A DNA stretch of 64,000 nt from Trichomonas vaginalis G3 (lineage: Eukaryota; Parabasalia; Trichomonadida; Trichomonadidae), in NCBI RefSeq assembly GCF_026262505.1, contig NC_067205.1, positions 13,826,001-13,890,000 of the forward strand, given 5' to 3'. Numbering within the stretch: the stretch's first letter is position 1; every line of letters starts with the position of its first letter. The notes beneath the pieces are model-generated. The model searched no databases and was not told the DNA's origin. It saw nothing but the letters and a program-made list of their open reading frames with translations. The translations under genes and the position numbers were made by a program. Positions 34,113-43,197 of the stretch are shown here, piece after piece.

Positions 34113-35582
34113 ATGATTTCGGTGGACTTAGAGGAGCTTATTGCTTTTGGTATTAAACAGGAAGTCAAGGGGGGTGTCCCATACAGAAGAAGAACGGGAT
34201 CTCCAAAGCAATATGTCACTTATTCATGTTCGTATCCCCTATGCAAGGCAAAATTTAGGGTTGAAGAACAAAATGGAGTGTTTACTATAAGCAAAGTTAA
34301 TGAAGAACATTGCCATCATATAGGAGTTGAAATGGGTTCACATTACGCGAGTAAATTTTATCAAAAATGGATCGAACTTTATATTAAAAACGGTGGAAAG
34401 CAATTTCTTGCTCAAAAAGCATTTTTTGATAAGTTCGGAATTGATACGAATAACAAAGAAACGATGAAACTTTTCGCGCAGTCTACTGATGCTTTAAAGC
34501 ACAAATTTTATCGCCTTGATGAGATTATTGCACAAAGATTATCAAACGATCCTTACACTTCTTTGGAAGCATTTTTGAATAATTTACAGGAAGAGTGCCC
34601 AGATGATCTCGTTCAATTTGATTACAATGGAGATTTTTCCGAGCTTACAATCATATATGCACCTTTTGCTGCAAAAGAATTGGTGCATAGCATTGATAAC
34701 CCTCTCCACGTCGATTCCACTCATTCTTTAATTAAAGGAAAGATCCAATTGTTTGCAGTAACAATGAAAACAAGTCAAAACACAATTTTTCCCTTTTGCT
34801 ATTTTTTAGTGAACCCTCAGACATCTGAAAAAATTCAAGAATGTTTGGTGAAATTCTGTGAGTTTGCGCACCTGGATCCACAGCATTGGAGCGCTGACTG
34901 TGCGCTAAACATTGCTCGCGCAATTGAGGACGGATTTCCTCTTGCGCAGCTCAGTTGGTGCGCTGTGCATGTTTTACGCGCATGTGCAAAAGTTGGAAGC
35001 TATTTTGACAATCCACAGAATTTTGAGAACTTCTATTTAGCAATGGACTTTTTGACATTACGTGCAGATGCAACGAATGCAGAAAAGCTGGCTGAAGAGT
35101 CTGATGAAACATATGAGTTCTTGACAACAATGTTAGAAGAAGAAGAACCGCGCGCTTTGAAGTATTTCGATAAACAATGGAGAAGAACCAAAGAACATTG
35201 GATGATGTTATATCGTGGAGAAGGTGATTCCACGAATAACATTGCGGAATCACACTTTCATCAATTAAAGCAAACATTTTTCTTGGGTAAGAAAAATGAG
35301 CGCATTGATGACATCGTCATAACTCTCATCACTGTTGTGATTCCAAATGCGATTATTAAGGTTCAAGTCGCTAATGTTTTGAATGAAGAAAGAGCAGTAA
35401 GAATTCTTACAAGGGCAGGTAATCAGATTGTTGAGCAAAGAGCTTCAAAACACGATGAATGTTTGAAATTAATTCAACACATTTTGGAAATTGTCGAAAG
35501 CCGAAGGATTGAACCTAATGTCCTTATTCCATCTTTGAAGGCAATATTAAATTTGGCACAAAGAAGTTTAAAGGAAGAGTAA
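34113..35582 (+). CDS. Mutator-like element (MULE) transposase, intact (489 aa)
   Basis: DDE transposase of the MULE superfamily. Near the N-terminus is a FLYWCH/WRKY-GCM1-like zinc-binding module (CSYPLCKAKF, then EEHCHH). The catalytic core shows DDE acids in HVDSTHS (about residue 200), SADCALN (about 261) and NIAESHFHQLK (about 379), with the insertion domain and CAVHVLRAC between. I chose M at 34113 over the in-frame upstream ATG at 34074 because a TCACTTCATT initiator lies 11 nt before 34113. Uninterrupted, so potentially active. It sits in host DNA between satellites and an interrupted host gene. Confidence 0.85.
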   Translation: MISVDLEELIAFGIKQEVKGGVPYRRRTGSPKQYVTYSCSYPLCKAKFRVEEQNGVFTISKVNEEHCHHIGVEMGSHYASKFYQKWIELYIKNGGKQFLAQKAFFDKFGIDTNNKETMKLFAQSTDALKHKFYRLDEIIAQRLSNDPYTSLEAFLNNLQEECPDDLVQFDYNGDFSELTIIYAPFAAKELVHSIDNPLHVDSTHSLIKGKIQLFAVTMKTSQNTIFPFCYFLVNPQTSEKIQECLVKFCEFAHLDPQHWSADCALNIARAIEDGFPLAQLSWCAVHVLRACAKVGSYFDNPQNFENFYLAMDFLTLRADATNAEKLAEESDETYEFLTTMLEEEEPRALKYFDKQWRRTKEHWMMLYRGEGDSTNNIAESHFHQLKQTFFLGKKNERIDDIVITLITVVIPNAIIKVQVANVLNEERAVRILTRAGNQIVEQRASKHDECLKLIQHILEIVESRRIEPNVLIPSLKAILNLAQRSLKEE

Positions 35583-36410
35583 GCAAGATTAGATAATTTG
35601 GACTTTTTTAAAAATTAATGAATAAACAGTATATTTTTGAAGTGTAAGCTTATTTACCTGAAGCTATATTACTTAATATAACATTCAAAGTATTATTGCT
35701 ATTTATTGGAGAACAAATTTATGTAATTTTTACATGAAAATTGATAAATTTGTATTTCCTTATGATAATCAATTTTTGTATTTGTAGAGAGTCTCCCTGC
35801 ATGATATCAAGACTTGGCTATAAGTCTTTATCCATTTTTGAAAATTGTATTGTAAATTGTAAGAATTTCTGAATACTACTACTATAAAATATAATTGCTT
35901 ATCTATGTATATTCTCCCTGCATGATATCAAGACTTGGCTATAAGTCTTTATCCATTTTTGAAAATTGTATTGTAAATTGTAAGAATTTCTGAATACTAC
36001 TACTATAAAATATAATTGCTTATCTATGTATATTCTCCCTGCATGATATCAAGACTTGGCTATAAGTCTTTATCCATTTTTGAAAATTGTATTGTAAATT
36101 GTAAGAATTTCTGAATACTACTACTATAAAATATAATTGCTTATCTATGTATATTCTCCCTGCATGATATCAAGACTTGGCTATAAGTCTCTATTCATTA
36201 TGAGTATGACCCCATTTTTTTACAAAAAGTGCCAAATTGCAACTTTGTCCCAATCTCTAATTTTTCAACTCCATTAATATTTATAACAATATTTTGATTA
36301 CTATTTAAATAATTTTATCAAATGATAATTATTAACATATATTAAGAGTATGTTTAATTTTCAACATACTCTTAAAAATCCGAAATTTTAAAAAAGTGAC
36401 AATTTTTTTA
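35583..36410. other. Intergenic region with 121-bp tandem repeat
   Basis: No gene seen. AT-rich; its main content is the repeat at 35793-36191. An ATAAATTTGTATTTCCTTA stretch near 35743 partly resembles sequence upstream of the transposase but is too weak to call a terminal repeat. Confidence 0.5.
35793..36191. repeat. 121-bp tandem repeat (3.3 copies)
   Basis: Units start at 35793, 35914, 36035 and 36156 with CTCCCTGCATGATATC, spaced exactly 121 nt. The three full units are virtually identical; the fourth is partial and diverges after about 35 nt. Near-zero divergence implies recent amplification. Confidence 0.9.
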
Positions 36411-37740
36411 ATGCTAAACCATCTTCATCTACCATTAAATGTTTCGGATGATTTGATTTTAATTCAGTTGGGTTCTATTAGATGTAATAGTGTAAATTCT
36501 GATTCAACAATTTACCCAGATTGTTTTGGATTCATTATCAAATGCATATGTCGGAGATTCACCATCATATCCTTGGGGACAAATCGTTTCAAAAATCAAA
36601 GAATTAAACAGAAATATTAAGAATGTATATAATTTTGGACATAAATTATTTGGATTTGAAAATAAATCTATCATTTGTTATTTGGAGGAACTCAAAGAGC
36701 GTTTTATCTCGAATAGCGATGAAGTAAAGTATCTTCAAACATATGAAACAACACCTAAATTTCAGAAATCCGCTGAAGCTTTTACAGAAATGGTAAATAT
36801 GATTATAAGTGAAAAATATTTGCAAACAGATCTCAGTCAAATTAAAATCAAAATCCCTCGTCTAGGGGAACAATATATTCTTAAATTTTTAGAAGCATTT
36901 ATAATTGCCCGCCCCAAATTTTATGCACAGGTTATAGGTTTCTTACAAAATTTTTCATTTGACCAGGAATTATACTCAAAAGCAGGAATTTCTAAACCAT
37001 TAATACAAGCAATAATTAATGGCGATAAAAGATATTCGAATATTTTTGCTTTTTCAGGAAAATCGTGTGATTTAACAATCGAAGATTTTATTAATGTTTT
37101 AATTTCAGATCAAACAAATCAAAATGGTGAAGAATATTATCAAATACGTATCAGATCTATATTGGATAATAGTAAATATTCTTTCTATGAACTAGCAGTT
37201 AAATTTGAATCAATTAATATTTTAAATTCGTGTAATATAGATAATGTTACACCAATCATGAAAGCATTGATAATGTCAAGCCCAAACGAAACAATTTTCA
37301 AAATGAATGATAAATTCAATTTGCAGACTTATCAATTTACAAACCAAATCAAGTATGTTTTATCTTTTGCATACAATATCTCAGAGTTATTTTCTACATT
37401 TAGAAATCCATTACTCTCTTCGATTGTTTCAATAAATAATATTATATCAGTAATGAATTTGAATGAAAGCAAAGTTATTCGTTTAAAGATTCATTTAATC
37501 TTCCATGAGGCCCTAATTCAAAATAATGATTTTATGTACAAGAACTTTAATGTTTTGAATCAAATAAAAAACAATGACCTTCTGGAAATTTTAGCAAAAG
37601 CTTGTTTGAAAGCTGACAAAAAAATTCAAGCAGATTTTGAACAAATCATGGGTATTAAATTTACAGCGATCAAACAATTTCATGAATCCATAGAAAAAAT
37701 TCCAGTTGATCGGTCTCCAATTACAATAGATGGTAGTTAG
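36411..37740 (+). pseudogene. Host gene of unknown function truncated by Maverick B
   Basis: A ~400-codon frame with no ATG at its head (TTG at 36526). A second frame from ATG 36411 (MLNHLHLPLNVSDDL) runs into it, so one gene with a 1-nt shift near 36520 is likely. Mainly helical, Lys/Ile/Asn-rich, with no motif I recognise. The last residues before the element are SPITIDG; the final S and the TAG stop are supplied by the Maverick terminus (AGTTAG from 37735). The 3' part of the gene is absent from the window. Confidence 0.6.
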
Positions 37741-37935
37741 TATCCCTAAGTCGTGTACTGTGGCACTGCGCGCCTCCGTACACCACTTAGCGGTTTTGAC
37801 ACTTTACGAAACCGGTAACGTATATTTTACAACACAACCATAACACCAACTTAACCTTAAATATTTACAAAACCATCTGACATATAAACGACTTCACTAA
37901 TGACTTCACTAATGAATTCACTACCATCCTCACTA
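37735..37935 (+). repeat. Maverick B left terminal repeat
   Basis: Starts AGTTAGTATCC. It shares TTTGACACTTTAC, CGTATATTTTACAAC and TTAAATATTTACAAA with the A and C ends. Near its start, GTGTAC and GTACAC arms can form a hairpin around GGCACTGCGCGCC, a feature lacking in A and C, whose sequence there diverges. Confidence 0.8.
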
Positions 37936-37977
37936 AATAAAAATAACCTTATTTTTATTTTTTTTAATTTTTTTATT

Positions 37978-37983
37978 TCATTA
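37978..37983 (+). promoter_or_regulatory. Trichomonad-type initiator (TCATTA)
   Basis: TCATTA behind a long T-rich tract, 11 nt from the putative +1 A to the ATG at 37991. Fits the TCAYW initiator and very short leaders known for T. vaginalis. Confidence 0.6.
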
Positions 37984-37990
37984 CAAAGAC

Positions 37991-38425
37991 ATGTCCGACT
38001 ACATTTACTATGACTCTTTCCCAGAACGTTTCCGTGAACTATTCAAAACTCAAGTAAAACTGAGAAACATGCATTTTAACAAAGATAGACCCATTGACGA
38101 TGAAAGAAACCCCGAATATATTACAATCCCTTATGACGCAAAGTTCATTGCATACATTCCTTATGGTCGCAGAGGAACGAAAACTATTTCAACAAAGAAC
38201 AAAAATTATTTCTGGAGCGATGAAGAAAATTGCCTTATCTACATAAATGCATACTTAAATAAAGCTACATATTGTACAAAAGAAGGTTGGACTGGATTTG
38301 AGCTCTACATATACGACGACGATGGAAACAGACGCTGTGTATACCCATACGATAATATGTACCATTGTTTTCATCAAGCATTAAACGAATACATAGTCAG
38401 TAAGGGTCTCATTCCTGCTGAGTAG
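37991..38425 (+). CDS. 144-aa Maverick left-end protein of unknown function
   Basis: Intact frame starting MSDYIYYDSFPERFRELF and ending VSKGLIPAE. Rich in Tyr and Asp, no signal peptide or membrane segment, no recognised domain. It occupies the slot next to the terminal repeat that holds a different gene (106-aa type) in A and C, and is transcribed away from the terminus. Just after its stop, GTCATTTATATAAAAATAAAC matches the start region of the C-type gene, suggesting cassette replacement. Confidence 0.7.
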   Translation: MSDYIYYDSFPERFRELFKTQVKLRNMHFNKDRPIDDERNPEYITIPYDAKFIAYIPYGRRGTKTISTKNKNYFWSDEENCLIYINAYLNKATYCTKEGWTGFELYIYDDDGNRRCVYPYDNMYHCFHQALNEYIVSKGLIPAE

Positions 38426-38540
38426 ATATGCTTTATTTTTGTTTTGTCATTTATATAAAAATAAACTTAAAAATAAAATAAAAAATAAATGATATCACCA
38501 CCCTCACACGTATGAAAACATAGCACAAAAATAAATTTAT

Positions 38541-38584
38541 GTTAGAATGTTAGATCTAACACGTTTTCTAACCTCATTTCTAAC
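38541..38584. repeat. GTTAGA palindromic block B1
   Basis: GTTAGAAT, GTTAGATCTAAC, ACGTTTTCTAAC, CTCATTTCTAAC: nested inverted repeats lying between two convergent genes. Seven related blocks occur in the window. Confidence 0.8.
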
Positions 38585-38593
38585 CTGTTGAAT

Positions 38594-39121
38594 TCATTGC
38601 TTTATAACTCTCTTCCTTGGTTTCTTTTTAGTTGCTTTCTTCACGTCTGTCTCCAGCTTAACTGTCTTTCTTCTTCGTCCGTAATGATACCAGTTACTTC
38701 CACCAGTCAATGGGTCAAATGGTCTTTCGTAAGGATTTCCATACATTCCATAGGGACCATACGGAAGAACTACTGGTGGAGAAGAAACATTTTCTTTAGT
38801 TCTATCGAATCTATTTAAATGCATTGTTTCACCTTTCATCTGGTCATTAAAGTCTTTTGCGTGTTTTGCAAACTCATCGTCCTTTCCTAAAGCATTTTCT
38901 GACTCAGTCGCAACCAAATTGGATGCTTTATTTATGAGCCCTATTTTATTTAATCTTAACTTCTTTGCAACCCAGCCTCCAATCTTCCCTTTATTTGCAT
39001 CTAATGTCTTCGAAACCCTTCCTCCACTCATTTTATTTACTGCGTCATAAGCCCCAAGTGCTTTTGCTCCAAATGCTAATGCTTTTGTTCCCATTGCGCC
39101 TAAAGCTGTCCAAGCTACCAT
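38594..39121 (-). CDS. Basic small virion-like protein (175 aa)
   Basis: Begins MVAWTALGAMGTKALAFGAK, an Ala/Gly-rich amphipathic or hydrophobic N-terminus. A Lys-rich middle and a Pro/Tyr/Gly segment (LPYGPYGMYGNPYERP) follow, then a strongly basic tail (KKATKKKPRKRV). The layout resembles adenovirus-type minor capsid or core proteins (membrane-active start, DNA-binding tail), but homology is not shown. Last gene of a minus-strand run with the 65-aa and capsid-like genes, with stop/start spacing of 0-1 nt. Nearly identical to 57916-58443. Confidence 0.65.
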   Translation of the reverse strand: MVAWTALGAMGTKALAFGAKALGAYDAVNKMSGGRVSKTLDANKGKIGGWVAKKLRLNKIGLINKASNLVATESENALGKDDEFAKHAKDFNDQMKGETMHLNRFDRTKENVSSPPVVLPYGPYGMYGNPYERPFDPLTGGSNWYHYGRRRKTVKLETDVKKATKKKPRKRVIKQ

Positions 39122-39319
39122 TTACACCATATTAAAATCATCTCTCTTCAATATTATCTCATAAAAGTTCTCGTTACTGGAGAAAGTCAATGAAACATAA
39201 ACATTCTCATTCATAAACTTCTTTCTTATCTCATCTATACGCTTCAAAATGTCTGAACAATTGCTAACATCTTCTACAACAGTTATTTCATCATGAATGA
39301 CCTTCAAGAACAAGCTCAT
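39122..39319 (-). CDS. 65-aa Maverick protein
   Basis: Intact frame MSLFLKVIHDEITVVED to DFNMV, fitted exactly between the capsid-like and basic-protein genes. Conserved in A and, frameshifted, in C. Short alpha/beta protein, not recognised. Confidence 0.6.
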   Translation of the reverse strand: MSLFLKVIHDEITVVEDVSNCSDILKRIDEIRKKFMNENVYVSLTFSSNENFYEIILKRDDFNMV

Positions 39320-40201
39320 TTAATATGCTATTAAAATCATCTCAATAATGAGTCCATCCTTTCCATCTTTAGGTAGCACAACATCTTTCATTGAAGAAGG
39401 TTCGACAAGTCTTATGTTAAACTTACTGACAAAGTTTGTTATACTATAATGCTTCGGCGGCGAATACATGTAGTTTGAAAGACATAATATAGATTCTTCA
39501 GCAAATTCACTTATACTGGATTTTATAACAATGTTCTCACGAGACCAAATACCACCAATTGACAATCTTGTAAGCAATCCTGCTGAACCTTCTACTGTAA
39601 ACGTCGATGGTAACATTCCACGAAGGTCATCTATTGACATCTTTGAGTCACTGAATTTAAATATTTTCTTAAAGCAATCGTCATTATCTAACCATGCAAT
39701 AGCTTTGAAGTTTTCATTCGAATATACATCTGCTTCATTAAATGTAAAACCTGACTTCTTTGCAGAGACGACTTTAAAATCTATTGCATTTGTTTCAAAA
39801 TTATATACTATGGTAACTTCTGAAGGTAATGGATGTCCTTCCGCAGTCAGTTGTTCTCTCACTACCGTTTGAAGCTTTGTGTTAAAAACTTTCATGTCAT
39901 CTCCTGTGTCTAGGTTCACATACACAGCAACAGGAAAACTATCTTGCTTCTTTGTTTCATCATTATACCTCAAAACATTAAAGTTCTTCAATAATATTGT
40001 TCTTCCTGCTGGAATACTTCTAACTTGTCTTATTTCAATAGCTTTCTCACCTCCTACATACTCTACCCAGTGTCTTGGATATTCATAAGTATACTGACTT
40101 TCTTGAATTTTGGTAGGTTTCATCATAACATGTTCATAGTATATCTTTATACTCTTGTCAGTTAGACTCGGTGCTATGTTCTGAATATTTCTGACTTGCA
40201 T
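39320..40201 (-). CDS. Capsid-like protein 1 (293 aa)
   Basis: Starts MQVRNIQNIAPSLTDK at 40201. A longer in-frame extension upstream lies antisense to the ATPase and is rejected. Predicted beta-rich. It aligns along its whole length with the 285-aa protein at 55345-56202: YPRHWVEYVGGEKAIEIRQV vs FPTDWIVNINEEKYIGITSM, GGIWSRENIVI vs PGIWDRKQAIL, and the C-terminal LPKDGKDGLIIEMIL vs LPPDGKDCLYIEAQL. Candidate jelly-roll capsid component by size, genomic position beside the packaging ATPase and abundance of beta strands; not proven. A TTCATTAA initiator lies just upstream on the minus strand. Confidence 0.6.
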   Translation of the reverse strand: MQVRNIQNIAPSLTDKSIKIYYEHVMMKPTKIQESQYTYEYPRHWVEYVGGEKAIEIRQVRSIPAGRTILLKNFNVLRYNDETKKQDSFPVAVYVNLDTGDDMKVFNTKLQTVVREQLTAEGHPLPSEVTIVYNFETNAIDFKVVSAKKSGFTFNEADVYSNENFKAIAWLDNDDCFKKIFKFSDSKMSIDDLRGMLPSTFTVEGSAGLLTRLSIGGIWSRENIVIKSSISEFAEESILCLSNYMYSPPKHYSITNFVSKFNIRLVEPSSMKDVVLPKDGKDGLIIEMILIAY

Positions 40202-40217
40202 TTTTAATGAAGATAAA
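40202..40217. promoter_or_regulatory. 16-nt divergent promoter region, capsid-like 1 / ATPase
   Basis: Only 16 nt separate the two start codons. On the minus strand the spacer contains TTCATTAAAA, an initiator match, so transcription in at least one direction probably starts within or across the other gene's start. Confidence 0.5.
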
Positions 40218-41105
40218 ATGAAGCATTTAATACATGACGTAGATGAAGACATGAATGAAAGCAGTGAAAAGCTCAACAGTTCTCTCATTCTTCCTTTCAG
40301 TAAGGACTATGAGTTCTGTTCAAATGGTGTGTATTTCTATTGTGGAAAGATGGGTTCAGGTAAGACATTCAACCTCATTCGTCATATACTCATAACAGAG
40401 CGTTTAGGAAACGACTCTTACTATGACCAAATCATTATATCAGCAACTTCAGACTCTATGGATTCAACAGCGAAAACATTTATGTCAAAAGTTCAAGCCT
40501 CTGTCGTTAAAGTTCCAGACAGTGAACTCATTGAATTTCTTCAACGTTACATTCGACGTAAGAGAAAATATTATGCCATTGTTGAATTTATACAGTCAGG
40601 AATGCAAAAGACTTCAGAAGAGATGGAAAGAATTATTGACAAACACCACTTACGTCAATACTCAGGAGTTTACGATATGAAACGACTGACAAACTACATT
40701 CTGTCAAAACTTTCAAAATACCCCTTCAAAAAGTATCCTTCAAACACTCTGCTCGTTTGTGACGACTTCGCCGGAAAAGGTTTAGTGTCAAAAGCAGACT
40801 CACCATTAGCTAACATCATAACTAAAGTCAGACATTACCACTTAACTGTAGCAATACTTATGCAAACATGGCGTTTCCTTGCTTTAAACATAAAACGTCT
40901 CATAACTGACTTCGTTATCTTTCAAGGTTTCTCACGCTATGATATTGAACTCATTTGGAAACAGTCAGGTATAACATTACCTTTTGAAGAAATTTGGGAA
41001 GCATATAAGTCTCTCATCTCTCCTCGTTCATACCTTGAGATTCATATCATGACTAATACCATTAAAGTCAAAAATATTCCATGGGAACGACCAACATTGT
41101 TTTAA
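40218..41105 (+). CDS. Genome-packaging ATPase, A32/FtsK-HerA type (295 aa)
   Basis: P-loop ATPase expected to pump element DNA into capsids. Walker A GKMGSGKT at residues 43-50. Walker B TLLVCDDFAG (177-186, tandem Asp). A Gln-containing LTVAILMQTWRF segment (209-220) follows and then an IFQGFSR motif, as in poxvirus A32-like and Polinton ATPases. Intact, and the best copy in the window; those in A and C are frameshifted. Divergent from capsid-like 1, convergent with the 133-aa gene, whose stop overlaps this one (41102-41105). Confidence 0.9.
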   Translation: MKHLIHDVDEDMNESSEKLNSSLILPFSKDYEFCSNGVYFYCGKMGSGKTFNLIRHILITERLGNDSYYDQIIISATSDSMDSTAKTFMSKVQASVVKVPDSELIEFLQRYIRRKRKYYAIVEFIQSGMQKTSEEMERIIDKHHLRQYSGVYDMKRLTNYILSKLSKYPFKKYPSNTLLVCDDFAGKGLVSKADSPLANIITKVRHYHLTVAILMQTWRFLALNIKRLITDFVIFQGFSRYDIELIWKQSGITLPFEEIWEAYKSLISPRSYLEIHIMTNTIKVKNIPWERPTLF

Positions 41106-41502
41106 AGTTTAACCTTCAATTGACTGATGGTAAACAAATTCCATGCATCTCTGTCGCCATTTCTGTTAATATTTTTGCTGTCATTCATATCATCCACTTC
41201 CCCATCCGTTAGCTTTTGAGGATATGTGTTAGAATAGCTGTTCTTAAATGAAGGCTTTTCACCTTTGAGAGCATAAACTCTATAACTTTCTGCATACTTT
41301 ATGTTTGAACCTCCTGAGCCATCATTGACATAAATTTTATAGGCTTCCACCCTTTGTTCATATTCCTGCTTCTTCCCTTAGCTCTTTTGTTCAGTAGTTC
41401 TACATCTTTATACACAGCTCCTGTCTCAGTGAATTCAACAATATTTTCATTCGTTAGCTTTACATTCAAACCCTTGTCGAGTATATTGTTCATTTCATAC
41501 AT
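41102..41502 (-). CDS. 133-aa Maverick protein, copy B (one frameshift)
   Basis: Starts MYEMNNILDKGLNVKL at 41502. The C copy (60417-60818) is intact; here one T is missing near 41338. A longer upstream frame (from 41619) is antisense to the 204-aa gene and rejected. The middle has a basic RAKGRSRNMNKGWKP patch. Function unknown; conserved in A, B and C. Confidence 0.55.
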
Positions 41503-41527
41503 ATAAAAGGTTTTTATTCTATATGAA

Positions 41528-42177
41528 ATGAGAAGCAAATCCATCTTAGCTGGTGCCGTTAATGTTCCAATTGAACCAACATCAAATGTTGACTCACGAA
41601 CGACAAACAATATTGTCATAAAGAACTATAGTTCAGAGTGTTTGAAAGAAAAAGAACCAGAACTTAAGTCGGGAGGGCTCAAAGAGCCCATCTTGGCGCA
41701 TGGCGCCGTGAATTTAAACTCAGCTTCAAACGCTAACGCTACATCAGATGTTAAGTTAGAGTATCCACCACTGGACCAAATTCTTTCAAGAGAAGCCAAC
41801 GACAACCCTTAACAAATGTTCAAACAAATCCTTCAGATAACGTAGACCATTACCTTCTTCAGTTATACCAAACAATTTTACTCAAAGACGATAAGAAGCT
41901 TTTGACAAATCTTATAAGCAAGAACCAAATAATTCTAACAAAGGAGGACCTTGAAAATGTTATATCACGAATAACAGGAAAGCAATGTGTCATTGACTAT
42001 CTCGACCCTGAAATCGAATGCTGTGGTCAAACGCCACCATTCATGAAAATAGGTAACATCCGCATCATTGAAACACCAGGAACTACAGGAGTTGAGTTTA
42101 AGTATAAATATTCGAACGAGTATACAAAACTTTCAACAGAATATAAGCTTTGTTTGAAATATGTTTTAGTAAATTAA
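41528..42177 (+). CDS. 204-aa-type Maverick protein, copy B (insert plus frameshift)
   Basis: MRSKSILAGAVNVPIE start, 25 nt from the divergent 133-aa gene. Contains a 12-residue insertion (GGLKEPILAHGA) coded by a GC-rich double hairpin at 41671-41707, absent from A and C. A 1-2 nt change near 41812 breaks the frame; the second half (QIILTKEDLENVI to KYVLVN) continues in another frame and is intact there. Low-complexity, polar first half; function unknown. Confidence 0.6.
41671..41707 (+). repeat. 36-nt GC-rich double-hairpin insert (B only)
   Basis: GGGCTCAAAGAGCCC (6-bp stem, AAA loop) at 41675-41689, spacer ATCTT, GGCGCATGGCGCC (5-bp stem, ATG loop) at 41695-41707. The same site in C (near 60980) and A (near 15818) lacks exactly 36 nt, keeping frame. 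Confidence 0.9.
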
Positions 42178-42445
42178 AGCAACTTATAGTATCTGTCCAA
42201 AACTTCTTCAACAGTATCGAACTCATCTTCATAATGCAAACCTAATCTTATATGACTTGGTGCAGTTTTCACTAACACAATATAGCGCTTTGCGCTCGGC
42301 GCCTTTGACGCCTTTTTCTGTTCTCTTGACTGGCATAACTAACTCATTTGTTTCATCAAACAGCAACAACCAAAGTTCATGACCTAATACATAACATTCA
42401 TACTTTATATTTTTTAGCTCTGAGTTCTCTTGTAAGCTGTTGCAT
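42174..42445 (-). CDS. 89-aa Maverick protein, copy B (frameshifted)
   Basis: Starts MQQLT at 42445 directly after the 247-aa stop. Damaged by small indels near 42256 and 42413. The intact form is at 61454-61723. Contains the double hairpin at 42284-42312. Its stop overlaps the convergent 204-aa stop. Confidence 0.55.
42284..42312 (-). repeat. GC-rich double-hairpin insert in the 89-aa gene (B)
   Basis: On the coding strand: GGCGTCAAAGGCGCC, spacer GA, AGCGCAAAGCGCT; both stems have AAA loops. Present in A, B and C, so older than the variable ones. Confidence 0.8.
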
Positions 42446-43185
42446 TTAATATTTTCTAAAAAAGTCAACTTCAACAGTCATTCGCACTGGTGCCTTCAGT
42501 TCTACAGGCTCTCTCTTGAAAGTCAACAAGTCTGAATTGCATGTCTTTCAAATTATGAGGACTAATGCGAACCCATTTACCTAAATGAGTTGCTATGACA
42601 GGAACGTTTGGAATGAACATTGAATTGACTGCATAACAGAAAGACTTATATTCTACTGAACCTTTACTATTAACTCCTGAAATACCTGTGACATTAGCTA
42701 TTTTTGACTCAATGTATAAACAATTGCCATAACATACGTATGGAACAGATTTCATCTCAATCGTTTTGTCAATACTTTTCAAAGGAAATGTCATATGGTA
42801 TGCTCCCAGAAGCAATTGAACTCTATGACTCATTCGTGTTATCTTAAACTCCTTCGCATAACTGAACTTCAAAACTCCTGCAATAAGTTTAACATTCATT
42901 AAGTTTTCTTCGTTTCTCCTTGTTTATTGTAGTATTTATGAGCGCATTTAAACACCCAGCTAATGTTTCCATCTTATATTCTACATTATTGTGAAATCTT
43001 ATTTCATGCTTCTTTCCATCTATTTCAAGCTCCATGAAATCTGTTTCATCTGTTATAACGAATGAAGCGATAGTATTGAAGTCAACCATTCTGAATGCAA
43101 GTGGCTCATTCTGTAGACCTAAGTTTGTTTGTAGCTTTACTGTCCCGTATTCGTTTGGGTCTGTACTTTGCAAATAGAACAACAT
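42446..43185 (-). CDS. 247-aa jelly-roll-like structural protein, copy B (frameshifted)
   Basis: MLFYLQSTDPNEYGTVKL start at 43185, 12-16 nt from the fibre gene on the other strand. Indels near 42925, 42890 and 42515 split it. See 61724-62461 for the family description. Confidence 0.6.
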
Positions 43186-43197
43186 TTTATTCTCATT

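Noticed and set aside
33776-36000. Terminal inverted repeats for the Mutator-like element
   Set aside because: Only weak AT-rich similarity around the gene; no pair of ends with a 9-bp target duplication could be supported.
39531-40088. Plus-strand ORFs opposite capsid-like protein 1 (also 58851-59408)
   Set aside because: Shadow frames of a conserved minus-strand gene with no recognisable domains.
40202-40288. 29-residue N-terminal extension of capsid-like protein 1
   Set aside because: It overlaps the ATPase start antisense; MQVRNIQN is conserved as the start in A, B and C with an initiator just upstream.
41503-41619. 172-aa version of the 133-aa protein (and 60819-60935 in C)
   Set aside because: The extension is antisense to the start of the 204-aa gene; an internal Met leaves a 25-nt divergent spacer like the other gene pairs.
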